From NCBI RefSeq assembly GCF_031200575.1, contig NZ_CP133597.1, forward strand, positions 1,796,571 to 1,859,113: a stretch of 62,543 nt of DNA, written 5' to 3'. This document shows, piece by piece, positions 25,601 to 33,275 of the stretch. The notes beneath the pieces are model-generated. The model was given only the letters and a program-made list of their open reading frames with translations. It ran no database searches and had not been told where the DNA came from. The stretch comes from Ferroplasma sp. (GTDB lineage: Archaea; Thermoplasmatota; Thermoplasmata; Thermoplasmatales; Thermoplasmataceae). The stretch's first letter is position 1; every line of letters starts with the position of its first letter. Both the position numbers and the translations under genes were made by a program.

Positions 25601-27492
25601 CATATGTAAAGGCTTTATGGTATATCAACAATTCATACCTTGAAAACGGGACGTCAATATCATACTCATTTTCATCACCAGGAGTGTACTCTTTAAAAAT
25701 AATAATATATGATTCATTGAATGTATCGGCATCAAATATAATAGATATAACTGTTGTAAAATATCCCGAATCATCGATAATAGCATCGCATAAAAATATA
25801 GATGCACATGTCCCAGATTCATTCAGGGCCGAGACCTCTGGAGGAATAGGCCCCTACAAAGATGAATTCCTGATAGCCGGACATATATTTTACAATTCAT
25901 CAATACCATATTCATTTACAACTCCTGGAACTTATACTGTTGAGTTAATAGTTTCAGATTATTTTGGCAAGGATGCAAATTCATATATAAACATAACCGT
26001 TTATCCAGATCCAGAAATAGATGTTTACTGGAACGGGACGCCAACAGTATCAGAGGGTTTCAAATTATACTCAAATGTAACTGGGGGCATAGGTCCGTAC
26101 TCTGTATCCTGGATATTTTCTGACCAGGACGAGTCAGGATTTAATGTATCCCATATATTTTCATTGTCAGGACCCAACACCTTCGAGGTGAAACTATCTG
26201 ATTCGTCAGGCTACACTGTAACAAAGAATTACACAATATATGTGAATTTATATGTCTCAATAGCGGCTAATACCACAAGAGGCCTTGGTCCACTATCAGT
26301 CCAGTTTTCATCCAGTGTTTTAGGCGGCTCAGATTATTCATTCAACTGGACGTTCTCTGCCGGGCATTACTCACTCGAACAGAACCCGCTTTATACATTC
26401 CCGGCAGGAAATTATACGGTGCATTTCACAGTGACATCGGCAAACGGTGCGAAAGGCTATGCCAATATATCAATATTCAGCCTTCCACCTCCAGTATCAA
26501 TAACTTACAGTACTGACAGGAATATAACTCAGTATTTCTATTTCAATGCCACAGCAAACTGGGATGCTGGGTCTATTTATAACATGACATGGTCTTTCCC
26601 GAATGGCCAGAGTTTAACGGGCCTGTCAATATCATACTATTTCCCCGTGTACAATGAATTTAACACTGTTGTGGCTACATTTGGATATAACAACCAGACC
26701 TATACAGAAGACTTGAATGTGCGCATGGTACCGGCTACTCCGTCAGTTAATTTTACTCCACCATCAATCATACCGGTCAACACCATGCTATCACTGAATG
26801 CTACTGCTACAGCACCCGATTCCAATTCTTTCACATATTCCTGGTTTATCGATGGATCTTCTTATTCTGGCCAGAACCAGTTATATTATTTTGACAATAC
26901 CGGAAACATCTCAATATCTGTCACAGTCACAGATGGCCTGGGAGCTTCCGCCACAGACAACAAAACCATCGATGTAGTGCCGGAGGGCAAGAGCAGCAGC
27001 ATAGCAATATCATACACCAAACAGTCAGCAGGTGCAATGGAATTCTACAACATCAAGGTGGTGTCTTCCAATGGAATCGTAGCAGTAGAAGCTTTCCTTA
27101 GTACTACAGAACTGAATATCTCAGAAATAAGTTCATCATACACATCTTCCGGCGAAGTAGCACATTTCAACATCACAATGAACCAGAGGGATTACTCAGC
27201 AGGTACATACAGCATATCGATCGTAGCATTCAACAACAATTCCCAGAGCAACCATATATCCGCGCCATTCACAGTAACAAGCAATTATGCATCCGCATCA
27301 GGATTTTCCCTTGGAGACCTAATAACATTCTTTGGCGGGATTTCCAACTTTATTATTGTTTTACTGACGTTAGGAGGCCTGATAATTGCATATGCAGGCA
27401 TGCATGCATCCAGGGACCCCGATGTAGTGATCCAGGAAGGCACAGGGAAGAAGAGGAAGGACATTGTGCTGCAGGGCAGGAGAAAGAGGTGA
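22684..27492 (+). CDS. Giant PKD-type repeat surface protein, candidate spike/adhesin
   Basis: 1602 residues. TTG 22684 overlaps the upstream stop and has AGGTGAT six bases before it; ATG 22693 is the alternative. A signal peptide (IIAITFALIMVLSGLAVLS) is followed by a Ser/Thr-rich head (to about residue 260), then roughly a dozen beta-sandwich repeats of about 85-90 residues with the recurring SGGTGPYN, W-x-x-x-Gly, F-S-S-x-G-x-Y and V-x-D signatures of PKD domains. A membrane helix (about 1550-1572) and basic tail close it. Such stalks project binding heads from the surface. It is the largest gene in the element and sits in the membrane-protein operon. Confidence 0.85.
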   Translation: MNKMNYKKIIAITFALIMVLSGLAVLSSDIHTPSSITTSPPVPSLVASGTATDEYYGDTSTWNYTVSGSSTSSTSAMSTSAYPAPDYPAYPAAPSTSSWTLSWDGYTLGSGNVSSYDITHSQTYTHTEFKVGSTIHYQTTSHSTTSWKFSVQPSYTWTQYGSLSGVSAGWTLELDSKNQTGTIVLYSALYSSSFTVSGPTYLKPQQDGTFTSSVPSNFTPSRYQWYLDGSAISGATSSLYTTSFSASTDYSIFFLATNSTGFSYKSTTLNGSAGYTLSISAIDNPADASQSVDFSTSVSGGSGTYSYSYVLYDGTSTSDSELDSGTTSSFDYTFSSSGTYLLVYSSTDSNGFNASSSLIQTVNSDPSVSITSSQNPTDTGKTVEFSSSVSGGTSPYNYTWSADGTTYYTKDINVTFTSSGTYTIDLTVSDAADYSVSTSMSETVNSDPVVSASSNVSSADVNYPIEFCSTPSGGTGPYNESWALNGNVISTSQDFSHSFSSSGSYTLTVTVTDGVGVTSSASVTVTINPNPSVTIYSSQNPTDSGNSVTFTSSVSGGTGADTYNWTVNGVQESTASSFPYSFSTSGVYYVNLTVTDSDGHTAFSSLKETVNPDPSVSIKVIHNPTDAYVWANFSAVISGGTGPYNKTWTINGENFYSDYVNYTFTSPGTFTVSLKITDANGNTASASVSEVVNPDPSAKINSEFNPVDQGVNDTLTAEISGGTGPYNTTWSEGSEILNYSSSFHMAFSSTGTYVINLTVVDSLGESYKTSISIKVIEKPSALIEGPNETDVSTETYWEAFGSFGTAPYDDYWYINGVNTSSGLYLEYAFPNTGKFNITLLIVDSQGAKAYTYLNVTVNPLPKVSISVSSSTTDTGLPVAISGIVSGGTGPFNYSISVSSIGIVGYSSSLDYEFPSGQYNITITVYDADGNSAHASISIIVNSLPSVSITSKYPNIDVNTTDVFNATISGGTAPYVKALWYINNSYLENGTSISYSFSSPGVYSLKIIIYDSLNVSASNIIDITVVKYPESSIIASHKNIDAHVPDSFRAETSGGIGPYKDEFLIAGHIFYNSSIPYSFTTPGTYTVELIVSDYFGKDANSYINITVYPDPEIDVYWNGTPTVSEGFKLYSNVTGGIGPYSVSWIFSDQDESGFNVSHIFSLSGPNTFEVKLSDSSGYTVTKNYTIYVNLYVSIAANTTRGLGPLSVQFSSSVLGGSDYSFNWTFSAGHYSLEQNPLYTFPAGNYTVHFTVTSANGAKGYANISIFSLPPPVSITYSTDRNITQYFYFNATANWDAGSIYNMTWSFPNGQSLTGLSISYYFPVYNEFNTVVATFGYNNQTYTEDLNVRMVPATPSVNFTPPSIIPVNTMLSLNATATAPDSNSFTYSWFIDGSSYSGQNQLYYFDNTGNISISVTVTDGLGASATDNKTIDVVPEGKSSSIAISYTKQSAGAMEFYNIKVVSSNGIVAVEAFLSTTELNISEISSSYTSSGEVAHFNITMNQRDYSAGTYSISIVAFNNNSQSNHISAPFTVTSNYASASGFSLGDLITFFGGISNFIIVLLTLGGLIIAYAGMHASRDPDVVIQEGTGKKRKDIVLQGRRKR

Positions 27493-27496
27493 AAAT

Positions 27497-27838
27497 ATGA
27501 AATATAGAACTATGAAAAAGAATGGAAAAAGGAGGGTTATACCCATATCGGAGAAGAATAGCTATAGCCGTGCAAGGAAAGTATCTTCCAGGGAGCTACG
27601 GGATGACCTCATGGTAGGGATAAGGCATCCCGGCTCCCTCACTTCTGTGGGATACCATATTCAGGAACCGGTGCAGAAACAGCACGCGGCCCTGGATAAG
27701 GCAGTGAAAAAATATGGAAGGAAGGAAACACTGGAAAAATTATCTGACCTATACAGGCTGGATTACCACAGGCCAGAACTAAAAGCCGGTATAGTGTCGA
27801 GCATAAAATATGTATCAGGAGGTAAAAGAAATGACTGA
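27497..27838 (+). CDS. Unknown basic protein with RTxKKNGK N-terminal motif, paralogue A
   Basis: 113 residues from ATG 27497 (GAGGTG upstream). Starts MKYRTMKKNGKRRVIPI; the C-terminal half HAALDKAVKKYGRKETLEKL aligns with the next gene's ALVKAVNKYGKSDTMAEL, so they are tandem paralogues. Helical and basic, probably internal to the particle or a capsid-assembly helper. Function not recognised. Confidence 0.66.
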   Translation: MKYRTMKKNGKRRVIPISEKNSYSRARKVSSRELRDDLMVGIRHPGSLTSVGYHIQEPVQKQHAALDKAVKKYGRKETLEKLSDLYRLDYHRPELKAGIVSSIKYVSGGKRND

Positions 27839-28151
27839 GTTTAGAACAAGGAAAAATGGAAAAGCATACCCTCTTAGAAATAACAGGGTAGTACAGAAGG
27901 CTACACAGATATCCCAGGCACAGCTGAAGCATATCCACATACATGGATTGGCTATTGCTGGTTATGCCGTCGATTTAGCTGACAATTTGAGGAAGAAAGC
28001 CCTGGTAAAAGCTGTAAATAAATACGGCAAGAGTGACACAATGGCTGAACTCTCACTGCTGCGTGACAAATACGCAGGGAATGAGAGGATGGAGAGGGTA
28101 ATTGATTCAGATATAGCCTACATAGCTAAGGGCAAATTTGAGGAGGAGTAG
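27831..28151 (+). CDS. Unknown basic protein with RTxKNGK N-terminal motif, paralogue B
   Basis: 106 residues from ATG 27831 with AGGAGG upstream, overlapping paralogue A by eight bases. Begins MTEFRTRKNGKAYPLRNN, shares the Ala-Val-x-Lys-Tyr-Gly helix with A and a closing SDIAYIAKGK matching A's SSIKYVSGGK. Not recognised further. Confidence 0.66.
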   Translation: MTEFRTRKNGKAYPLRNNRVVQKATQISQAQLKHIHIHGLAIAGYAVDLADNLRKKALVKAVNKYGKSDTMAELSLLRDKYAGNERMERVIDSDIAYIAKGKFEEE

Positions 28152-28424
28152 ATGGGAAAAATCACCGATATAGTTGTGGCCATTTTCGTGTTTATTATAG
28201 GCATATTTGTCCTTTACAGACTGGGCATAACATTGCCATTGCTGGAGCACATGATCAGGGGCTTCTTTGCACCATCAAAGCCAGCAGCCAATGCAACATC
28301 TGGATCTTTAATATTTGGCATCGCTTCTTCCGCAAAGGAAAGGAGAAAAGCTCACCATAAGATAGAAGAGATAATGCGGACCAGGTACGTAAGGTTCCTC
28401 CTGAAATTTAAAAGGAGGGATTAA
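28152..28424 (+). CDS. Single-pass membrane protein
   Basis: 90 residues. A membrane helix at about residues 5-27 (IVVAIFVFIIGIFVLYRLG) without a cleavage site, then a helical basic C-terminus (KERRKAHHKIEEIMRTRYVR). GAGGAGG lies upstream and the start is directly after the previous stop. Probable envelope or assembly protein by position. Confidence 0.65.
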   Translation: MGKITDIVVAIFVFIIGIFVLYRLGITLPLLEHMIRGFFAPSKPAANATSGSLIFGIASSAKERRKAHHKIEEIMRTRYVRFLLKFKRRD

Positions 28425-28425
28425 T

Positions 28426-29288
28426 TTGAAAGCCTTCCTTGCTGTATTGCTTGTACTGGTGTTTGCATGCCTGGTATTTACTTCAGCTGCTGTTGCCCAA
28501 CCTCATTCGCCAGAAGTTGCCACAGCTGCCCAGCCAGCATCCAGCCATGTTGTGGTATATTCTACCATATCAAACTCTAATGATTTATTATATGTCCCGG
28601 TGAACAGTACAAATGTCCAGGCATATCCAGTATGGCATGTGTACCTGTTCGGTTCCGGATCATTTTCATTTAAGGCCAATGGCACAACTGTTGAAACCGG
28701 TGTTTCACTGGGAGCATTTAACTTTACATATTCCTGGCATACATATGACAAATACGCCAATGCCAGCCTGGTATTTTCCGGGTTACATACTCATTCCATA
28801 CAATACTGAGCGGAATCCTTACCAGGCACGAAGTCCAGAGCGTTAGCATAGTATCATCATATCCTGGACAAAAGCAGTACCTATCAGTCTCTCCAGGGCA
28901 GTCTGGAGCACTCATGTACCCGCACTGGATGGTTACATTTATTTCAACAGAGAACACGTCCTACTCAATCAATGTGAATGGCCAGACAATACAATCCGGC
29001 ACTGTGGTAGGGACACAAACAATAGACTTTAACATTACCGGGTCCACTGCAAGTGTGATAATTGGGTTGGGCACACATGTCTACAAATATCCTGACGAGA
29101 TAATTGCCAGCACGCCAATACAGAAATATTACGCCCCTAAGCCGCCTTCACTGGCATACACGGTTAGCCAGTACGAACTGGGGATTGCTAAGGCCTTCGT
29201 TGCCTCTGGGTTTGCCATAGCAATTGCACTGTTCACAGCAAGGAAATACCTCCTTGAGAAAGAGAAAAGGGAGGTGATGCGCATATGA
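28426..29288 (+). pseudogene. Secreted two-domain surface protein split by a frameshift
   Basis: TTG 28426 (AGGAGG upstream) starts a signal peptide (AFLAVLLVLVFACLVFTSAAV) and one beta domain, stopping at 28809. In the -1 frame, open from about 28750, a second similar domain continues without a start codon (GILTRHEVQSVSIVSSYPG, then MYPHWMVTFIS) to 29288, ending in a membrane helix and basic tail. The two domains match in pattern: Tyr-Pro-x-Trp/His-x-V-x-x, the Asn-Gly-x-T-x-x-x-G turn, and a closing Thr-His. The likely intact product is about 287 residues. The same break is present in the second copy. ATG 28914 would drop the start of domain two. Confidence 0.7.
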
Positions 29289-30124
29289 AAGATTCCAGTG
29301 GAAGAGGATGGCTGGAAAGGCACAGGGAGAAATCCTTTGAGAAATGGCACAAAAGCGAGGAAGAACGCAAAGAGGAATTGAAAAAAGCCTTCAGGGATAA
29401 GTCAGGGGAAAATATTGCAAGGCTATCAAGATTCGTTTCTTTCCGGTCACTTGCAAGGACAATGATACCACAATTGATTATCGGTGGTATACTGGCATAT
29501 ATCGAATATATCCTTGTTGGCCCGATATACACTATAATTTCTATTGCGGTCTATATTCCAATGATATACCTGTATTCAAGGACACTGAGGACACGTGATG
29601 GTGTGTTCCTGATGGTACCGACATCTGATTTTCTGGACTGGGACCGGCTATTTGTCTCCGAAGATATCTGGTCTCTCGTGGAAAAGAAAGCAGGCCTTAC
29701 ACTGGAATCGGGGAGAATCAACGGGAGAATAACATACTGGTGCATTGATGTAAAATACCTGGATGGCTCGAGCATACCCTACTGGGTAGACATAGCCTGG
29801 GCGCATTATAACCGGGCAAAATATGCAATGTTCGAGAGTGTGCTGGATGACCTGACTGATATGCTTCAGGACACATTGCTCGAAGTTGCAAAACTCCGGA
29901 AGATGGGGCGTGTTGAGAGCATTACAGAGGGAACAAGGCAGACCTCTGAGAACATAGATGCCATTACATCTGCATACAGGGACAACGTGTTTAACGTAAT
30001 CCAGAAGCAGAAGATCTCTGAAGAGGAAGCAAACACATATGAGAAAGAAGTTGCGGATCTGCTGAAAAACCCTGAATATTTGAGGGCATTGATAAAGAAA
30101 AAGAATGAGGAGGAAGAGAAATGA
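29285..30124 (+). CDS. Membrane protein with cytosolic coiled-coil tail
   Basis: 279 residues, ATG 29285 with GGGAGGTG upstream. A strongly charged N-terminus (ERKEELKKAFRDKSG), a hydrophobic hairpin at about residues 58-95, a mixed domain with WDRLFVSEDIW and YWVDIAWAHYNRAKY, and a helical C-terminal third rich in Glu/Lys. Family not recognised. It lies between the surface proteins and the ATPase, as an assembly or anchoring factor would. Confidence 0.68.
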   Translation: MKDSSGRGWLERHREKSFEKWHKSEEERKEELKKAFRDKSGENIARLSRFVSFRSLARTMIPQLIIGGILAYIEYILVGPIYTIISIAVYIPMIYLYSRTLRTRDGVFLMVPTSDFLDWDRLFVSEDIWSLVEKKAGLTLESGRINGRITYWCIDVKYLDGSSIPYWVDIAWAHYNRAKYAMFESVLDDLTDMLQDTLLEVAKLRKMGRVESITEGTRQTSENIDAITSAYRDNVFNVIQKQKISEEEANTYEKEVADLLKNPEYLRALIKKKNEEEEK

Positions 30125-30396
30125 GAGACGAAGTAAAGGATTGGCATACAGAGAATGTATTCCGGGATATGCTGTTCAGGTTGCCGGGTCTAAAGAATAA
30201 TGTATGGTTTAATTTTATTTATAGAAACTTTCAGGAAGCCGAGGATCCTGGACAGAGGGCACCTCCGCTGGCAGAGATATTCGATGATATGCCAGAAACA
30301 CAGAAGAAAAGCCTATACTGTACACAGATCAGCCTGATCAATGCTACAGTGCCAATGAGATGCTATCTATTGAGAGGTGGTGGAGATGGACAGTGA
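30121..30396 (+). CDS. Unknown small protein
   Basis: 91 residues, four-base overlap with the preceding gene and GAGGAGGAAG upstream. Contains LPGLKNNVWFNFIYRNF and two cysteines near the C-terminus. It overlaps the next gene by 11 bases. Not recognised. Confidence 0.6.
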   Translation: MRDEVKDWHTENVFRDMLFRLPGLKNNVWFNFIYRNFQEAEDPGQRAPPLAEIFDDMPETQKKSLYCTQISLINATVPMRCYLLRGGGDGQ

Positions 30397-30742
30397 AACA
30401 CCTGAAGGGCTCAGACTTCTTTATGATTTGCTGGTAAAAGCGTCGGAATATCCAGGGGAAGCACCACACAATCCCAGGAACCTGTACTACTGGGGAGAGA
30501 AATTAAAGGCCCTGCATGGTGTTCTTTCAGCATACCATGATCAGGAATACCTGGGCGAATACCGGTTGATGCGGAAACAGATTGTGGATGTTTCAAGGAA
30601 TTATCCATCCAGCCGTTATATCAGTGATGGCTATGAATTATTATATGAATGGCTTGCCAGCATTGCCAGGTTGTATACCAGGCTTGGGTTGATGATTCCT
30701 GAGAATTTAACATACTCAGAGGGGAGTGATGAAGGAATATGA
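30386..30742 (+). CDS. Unknown helical protein
   Basis: 118 residues from ATG 30386 (GAGGTGG upstream). All-helical prediction with repeated Leu/Tyr spacing (LRLLYDLLVKASEYPGE, LYYWGEKLKALHGVL). It overlaps the ATPase gene by four bases, which suggests it works with the ATPase. Not recognised. Confidence 0.62.
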   Translation: MDSETPEGLRLLYDLLVKASEYPGEAPHNPRNLYYWGEKLKALHGVLSAYHDQEYLGEYRLMRKQIVDVSRNYPSSRYISDGYELLYEWLASIARLYTRLGLMIPENLTYSEGSDEGI

Positions 30743-31740
30743 CGGAAAATAATGGAGAGGATGTAATAAACGAGATAAAAAGTAGATGGATAGCCAAAAC
30801 AGGGAAGAATGACTACGACATAGCACATGACAGCGTGTGGCTTATTCAGTGGTTTTACCACCGTATAAGGAAAAACAGGAATGTTATTGCATTGTTTGTT
30901 GGTGATACTGGTTCCGGCAAATCGTACTCATCTATAAGGCTTGCAGAAAGGCTGGATCCGAATTTCTCAGCAGACCGGATTGTGTTTACGGTCCAGGACT
31001 TTATACGATTAGTTAACTCGGATCTGCCTCGTGGAAGCGTTATAATATTCGATGACGCCGGTTTGGGAATACCAGCAAGGGAATGGCAGAACATGGCCTC
31101 AAAGATATTTGGACGAGCTACACAGGGATTCCGGTACAAGCAGATCCTGACATTTATTACAGTGCCCGATGAAAGCTTTATTGAGCGACAAAGCAGGAAA
31201 CTGGTACATATTAAATTTGAAGCTACTGATGTCCAGGGCGTTATGAAGCCAAAGCTCACATCCAGGAATCCCTTTGACCCTGAAAGGCCACTGGCAAAAT
31301 ATCCAAGGATTCGCAGGGGAATATCTGAAATACAGATAAAGACAGTGAAATTTGCGTTGCCCAGCAAAGAACTGAGAGAAAAATATGAAGATGCAAAAAA
31401 CAAATACATGCAAAACAAATTCAAGGATTTCGAAGATCAATTAAACATGATAGGACAAGGCAATACTGTAATGAAAAACGGGAAGCCTGCTATACATCTC
31501 CAGTGTGACGAATGTGGCTATGAATGGGATTATACTGGTTCCAGGGCAATGGCCAGATGCCCTAACTGTGACGGCCGCATATATATTGCAGATATAGAGG
31601 AAAAGGAGAATTCGGGTAGAAGGGTGAGATGCACCCATTGTGGCTATGCCTGGGAGTATTCCGGATCCGCGAAAAGAACAAAATGCCCTGATTGTGGTGG
31701 ATATGTCAATACACGGACAGACAGGGAGGGGACAGCATAA
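30739..31740 (+). CDS. P-loop ATPase with two C-terminal zinc ribbons, candidate genome-packaging/assembly ATPase
   Basis: 333 residues. Walker A GDTGSGKS at residues 55-62, Walker B SVIIFDDAGLG at about 99-109, then the REWQNMASKIFGRATQGFRY and ITVPDESFIERQSRKLVH segments seen in Zot-like and related ATPases of archaeal viruses and plasmids. The C-terminus holds two tandem CxxC...CxxC ribbons (CDECGYEWDYTG ... CPNC and CTHCGYAWEYSG ... CPDC), near repeats of each other. Probably moves DNA or drives assembly at the membrane. Last confident gene of the late operon. Confidence 0.8.
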   Translation: MTENNGEDVINEIKSRWIAKTGKNDYDIAHDSVWLIQWFYHRIRKNRNVIALFVGDTGSGKSYSSIRLAERLDPNFSADRIVFTVQDFIRLVNSDLPRGSVIIFDDAGLGIPAREWQNMASKIFGRATQGFRYKQILTFITVPDESFIERQSRKLVHIKFEATDVQGVMKPKLTSRNPFDPERPLAKYPRIRRGISEIQIKTVKFALPSKELREKYEDAKNKYMQNKFKDFEDQLNMIGQGNTVMKNGKPAIHLQCDECGYEWDYTGSRAMARCPNCDGRIYIADIEEKENSGRRVRCTHCGYAWEYSGSAKRTKCPDCGGYVNTRTDREGTA

Positions 31741-32000
31741 ATGAATGCAGGGATAATGGGAAATGGAATGGGATATCCCATTTATATCCCATCGCTTAAG
31801 ACCCTTGGAATTTCAATGTGTAAATTCGAAAATGGGACATGGCGGTGGCTGCTTTCCTATTATTATATAAATATGAATAAGGAGGTGCATCCAGGAAAAA
31901 TTTTCAAAAATTTTTTGGAGATTTATATCCAAAATTTAAAAATACTAAAATATACAAATGTGTAGATATAAGGTAAAAACCCTTTAAAATAGGGGGTAAT
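31741..32000. promoter_or_regulatory. Control region with palindrome before the antirestriction gene
   Basis: A 16-base perfect palindrome AATGGGATATCCCATT (31767-31782) is followed by a half-site ATATCCCAT (31784-31792), then a TATA-like ATTATATAAATA near 31860-31871 and AAGGAGGTG. A 74-codon frame (31741-31965) crosses the region but is AT-biased and unlike its neighbours; it is not called as a gene. The palindrome is a good operator candidate. Confidence 0.55.
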
Positions 32001-32108
32001 ATAATACCTGAAAGGAAATTTAACCGCCTTAAATCTTTTATAAAAAGGCGTCGAATAAAAATAATTCCTGGTATAATGCCGGGAAAAATGAAAAAGGAGG
32101 AAATATAG
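32001..32108 (+). CDS. Possible 35-residue basic peptide with non-standard start
   Basis: The frame reads IIPERKFNRLKSFIKRRRIK and ends with a TAG at 32106-32108, two bases before the next ATG. GGGGGTAAT lies immediately before two ATA codons and there is no ATG, GTG or TTG nearby; the first ATG is 25 codons in. If translated it would start at ATA. The codon pattern and coupling to the next gene are the only support. Confidence 0.3.
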   Translation: MIPERKFNRLKSFIKRRRIKIIPGIMPGKMKKEEI

Positions 32109-32110
32109 AT

Positions 32111-33130
32111 ATGTCAACTAGATGGATAACCAAAAAGAATGGAAACGAGAGTAAGCACATAAATATAGAGTCATATGGGACACCCAGGGAAGTGGAAATA
32201 AAGAAAATACCGCCTAAACCTGGAGAGCTTGAGAAGCAGGCATGGGGCATGCTGGATAATATGGCCAAGATTACAAACGTAGATAAGCTGTTATTGCAGA
32301 TGAACAAGTACAGTGGAATGCTTGGGGATTACTCATCATTCAATTCAATGCTGATAGAATTTCAGGATCCCAATGCAACAATAGTCAGATCTAAAAATGA
32401 ATGGAATTATTTCGGGCGAACTTTAAAGGAAGATGCCAGAGGTTTATCAGTGCTTTATCCTCTTGGGATTCCAAGGAAAGATATGCCAGGGAAAGTTAAG
32501 GCCTTTATTGAAAAGAAGCGGGAAGAAGGCCTTGATGATGAAACAATAGACAAGCTTGTCCAGGACAAATTTAACCTTGGAAGCACAGGGAACGCATACA
32601 CATTTGGCACCGGCAATGTATATGATATATCACAGACAGATCCGATACCCGGGAAAGCAAAGCCTGTAAAGGAGGATGTTACCACAACGCAGCTGTATAA
32701 AACCCTGAAAGATATTGCAAGGAAACATTATACAGTGAAAGAAGAGCCCATCCACATTGGTGCCAGGGGATATACAGCACATTCCGGAGATGGAAATGGC
32801 CAGGAAATAGTAGTTATGAAGATACCTGGAGAAGATGAAAATGTACTGCATACATTGATACATGAAATGTCCCATGCACGGCTAGATCACCTGAACAGGA
32901 AAGATATTCCATATGGCATTGGAGAAGCTGAAGCCGAATTGTCCACATACCTTGTAGGACAACACTTTGGCTATAATTTTAGGGATGAATCTGCGGCTTA
33001 TATGAAAGGATGGCTTGACAACGCCAAACAGGATGGCCACACACTAAGCAACGAGAATCTGGATAGAGCAATGAACAACGCCAGGCATATAATCCAGGAT
33101 ATAAATGCCCAGCTGGAAATAAAGAAATAA
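32111..33130 (+). CDS. ArdC-like antirestriction protein with M78 (ImmA/IrrE-type) metallopeptidase domain
   Basis: 339 residues, AAGGAGG upstream of ATG 32111. The N-terminal half fits the ArdC ssDNA-binding domain (YSSFNSMLIEFQDPNATIV, then WNYFGRTLKEDARGLSVLYP). The C-terminal half is a zinc peptidase with HEMSH at residues 251-255 and the third ligand expected in GEAEAELSTY. ArdC proteins shield incoming DNA from restriction. The N-terminus (RWITKKNGNES) shares the KKNG motif with two structural-module proteins. Downstream of residue 283 the second copy of this gene switches to a divergent allele. Confidence 0.82.
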   Translation: MSTRWITKKNGNESKHINIESYGTPREVEIKKIPPKPGELEKQAWGMLDNMAKITNVDKLLLQMNKYSGMLGDYSSFNSMLIEFQDPNATIVRSKNEWNYFGRTLKEDARGLSVLYPLGIPRKDMPGKVKAFIEKKREEGLDDETIDKLVQDKFNLGSTGNAYTFGTGNVYDISQTDPIPGKAKPVKEDVTTTQLYKTLKDIARKHYTVKEEPIHIGARGYTAHSGDGNGQEIVVMKIPGEDENVLHTLIHEMSHARLDHLNRKDIPYGIGEAEAELSTYLVGQHFGYNFRDESAAYMKGWLDNAKQDGHTLSNENLDRAMNNARHIIQDINAQLEIKK

Positions 33131-33155
33131 TTAAATTATATATTTTTAATGTATA

Positions 33156-33263
33156 TTGAACTTCTATGCTAAAAGTTCAACTTTTCCTATTCTAATTGGT
33201 ATGATAAGCTATATGTTTTGAAAGATAATTTATAAAAATGTTCAAGTTTAAATAAAAGTTCAA
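33156..33263. repeat. TTGAAC/GTTCAA repeats upstream of the decayed recombinase
   Basis: Inverted pair TTGAACTT (33156-33163) and AAGTTCAA (33173-33180), followed by direct GTTCAA copies at 33240-33245 and 33258-33263 around a TTTAAATA box. These could be an old recombinase or repressor site; the bases between contain no gene. Confidence 0.5.
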
Positions 33264-33275
33264 CATCTATTATTT

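Larger units (their letters stand above)
14133..32958 (+). repeat. Long direct repeat, first unit (18.8 kb)
   Basis: Pairs with 43565-62389. The encoded proteins in all frames match between the units except at the G run 14689-14693 (five G here, four in the other unit). Confidence 0.95.

Noticed and set aside
23520-26500. Recurrent similar segments in the giant gene as a possible CRISPR or DNA repeat array.
   Set aside because: The repeats are protein-level PKD domains of about 260 bases with diverged DNA, without constant repeats and short spacers.
31741-31965. A 74-residue frame immediately after the ATPase stop.
   Set aside because: Composition follows the AT-rich palindrome region, without a ribosome site of its own; treated as control DNA.
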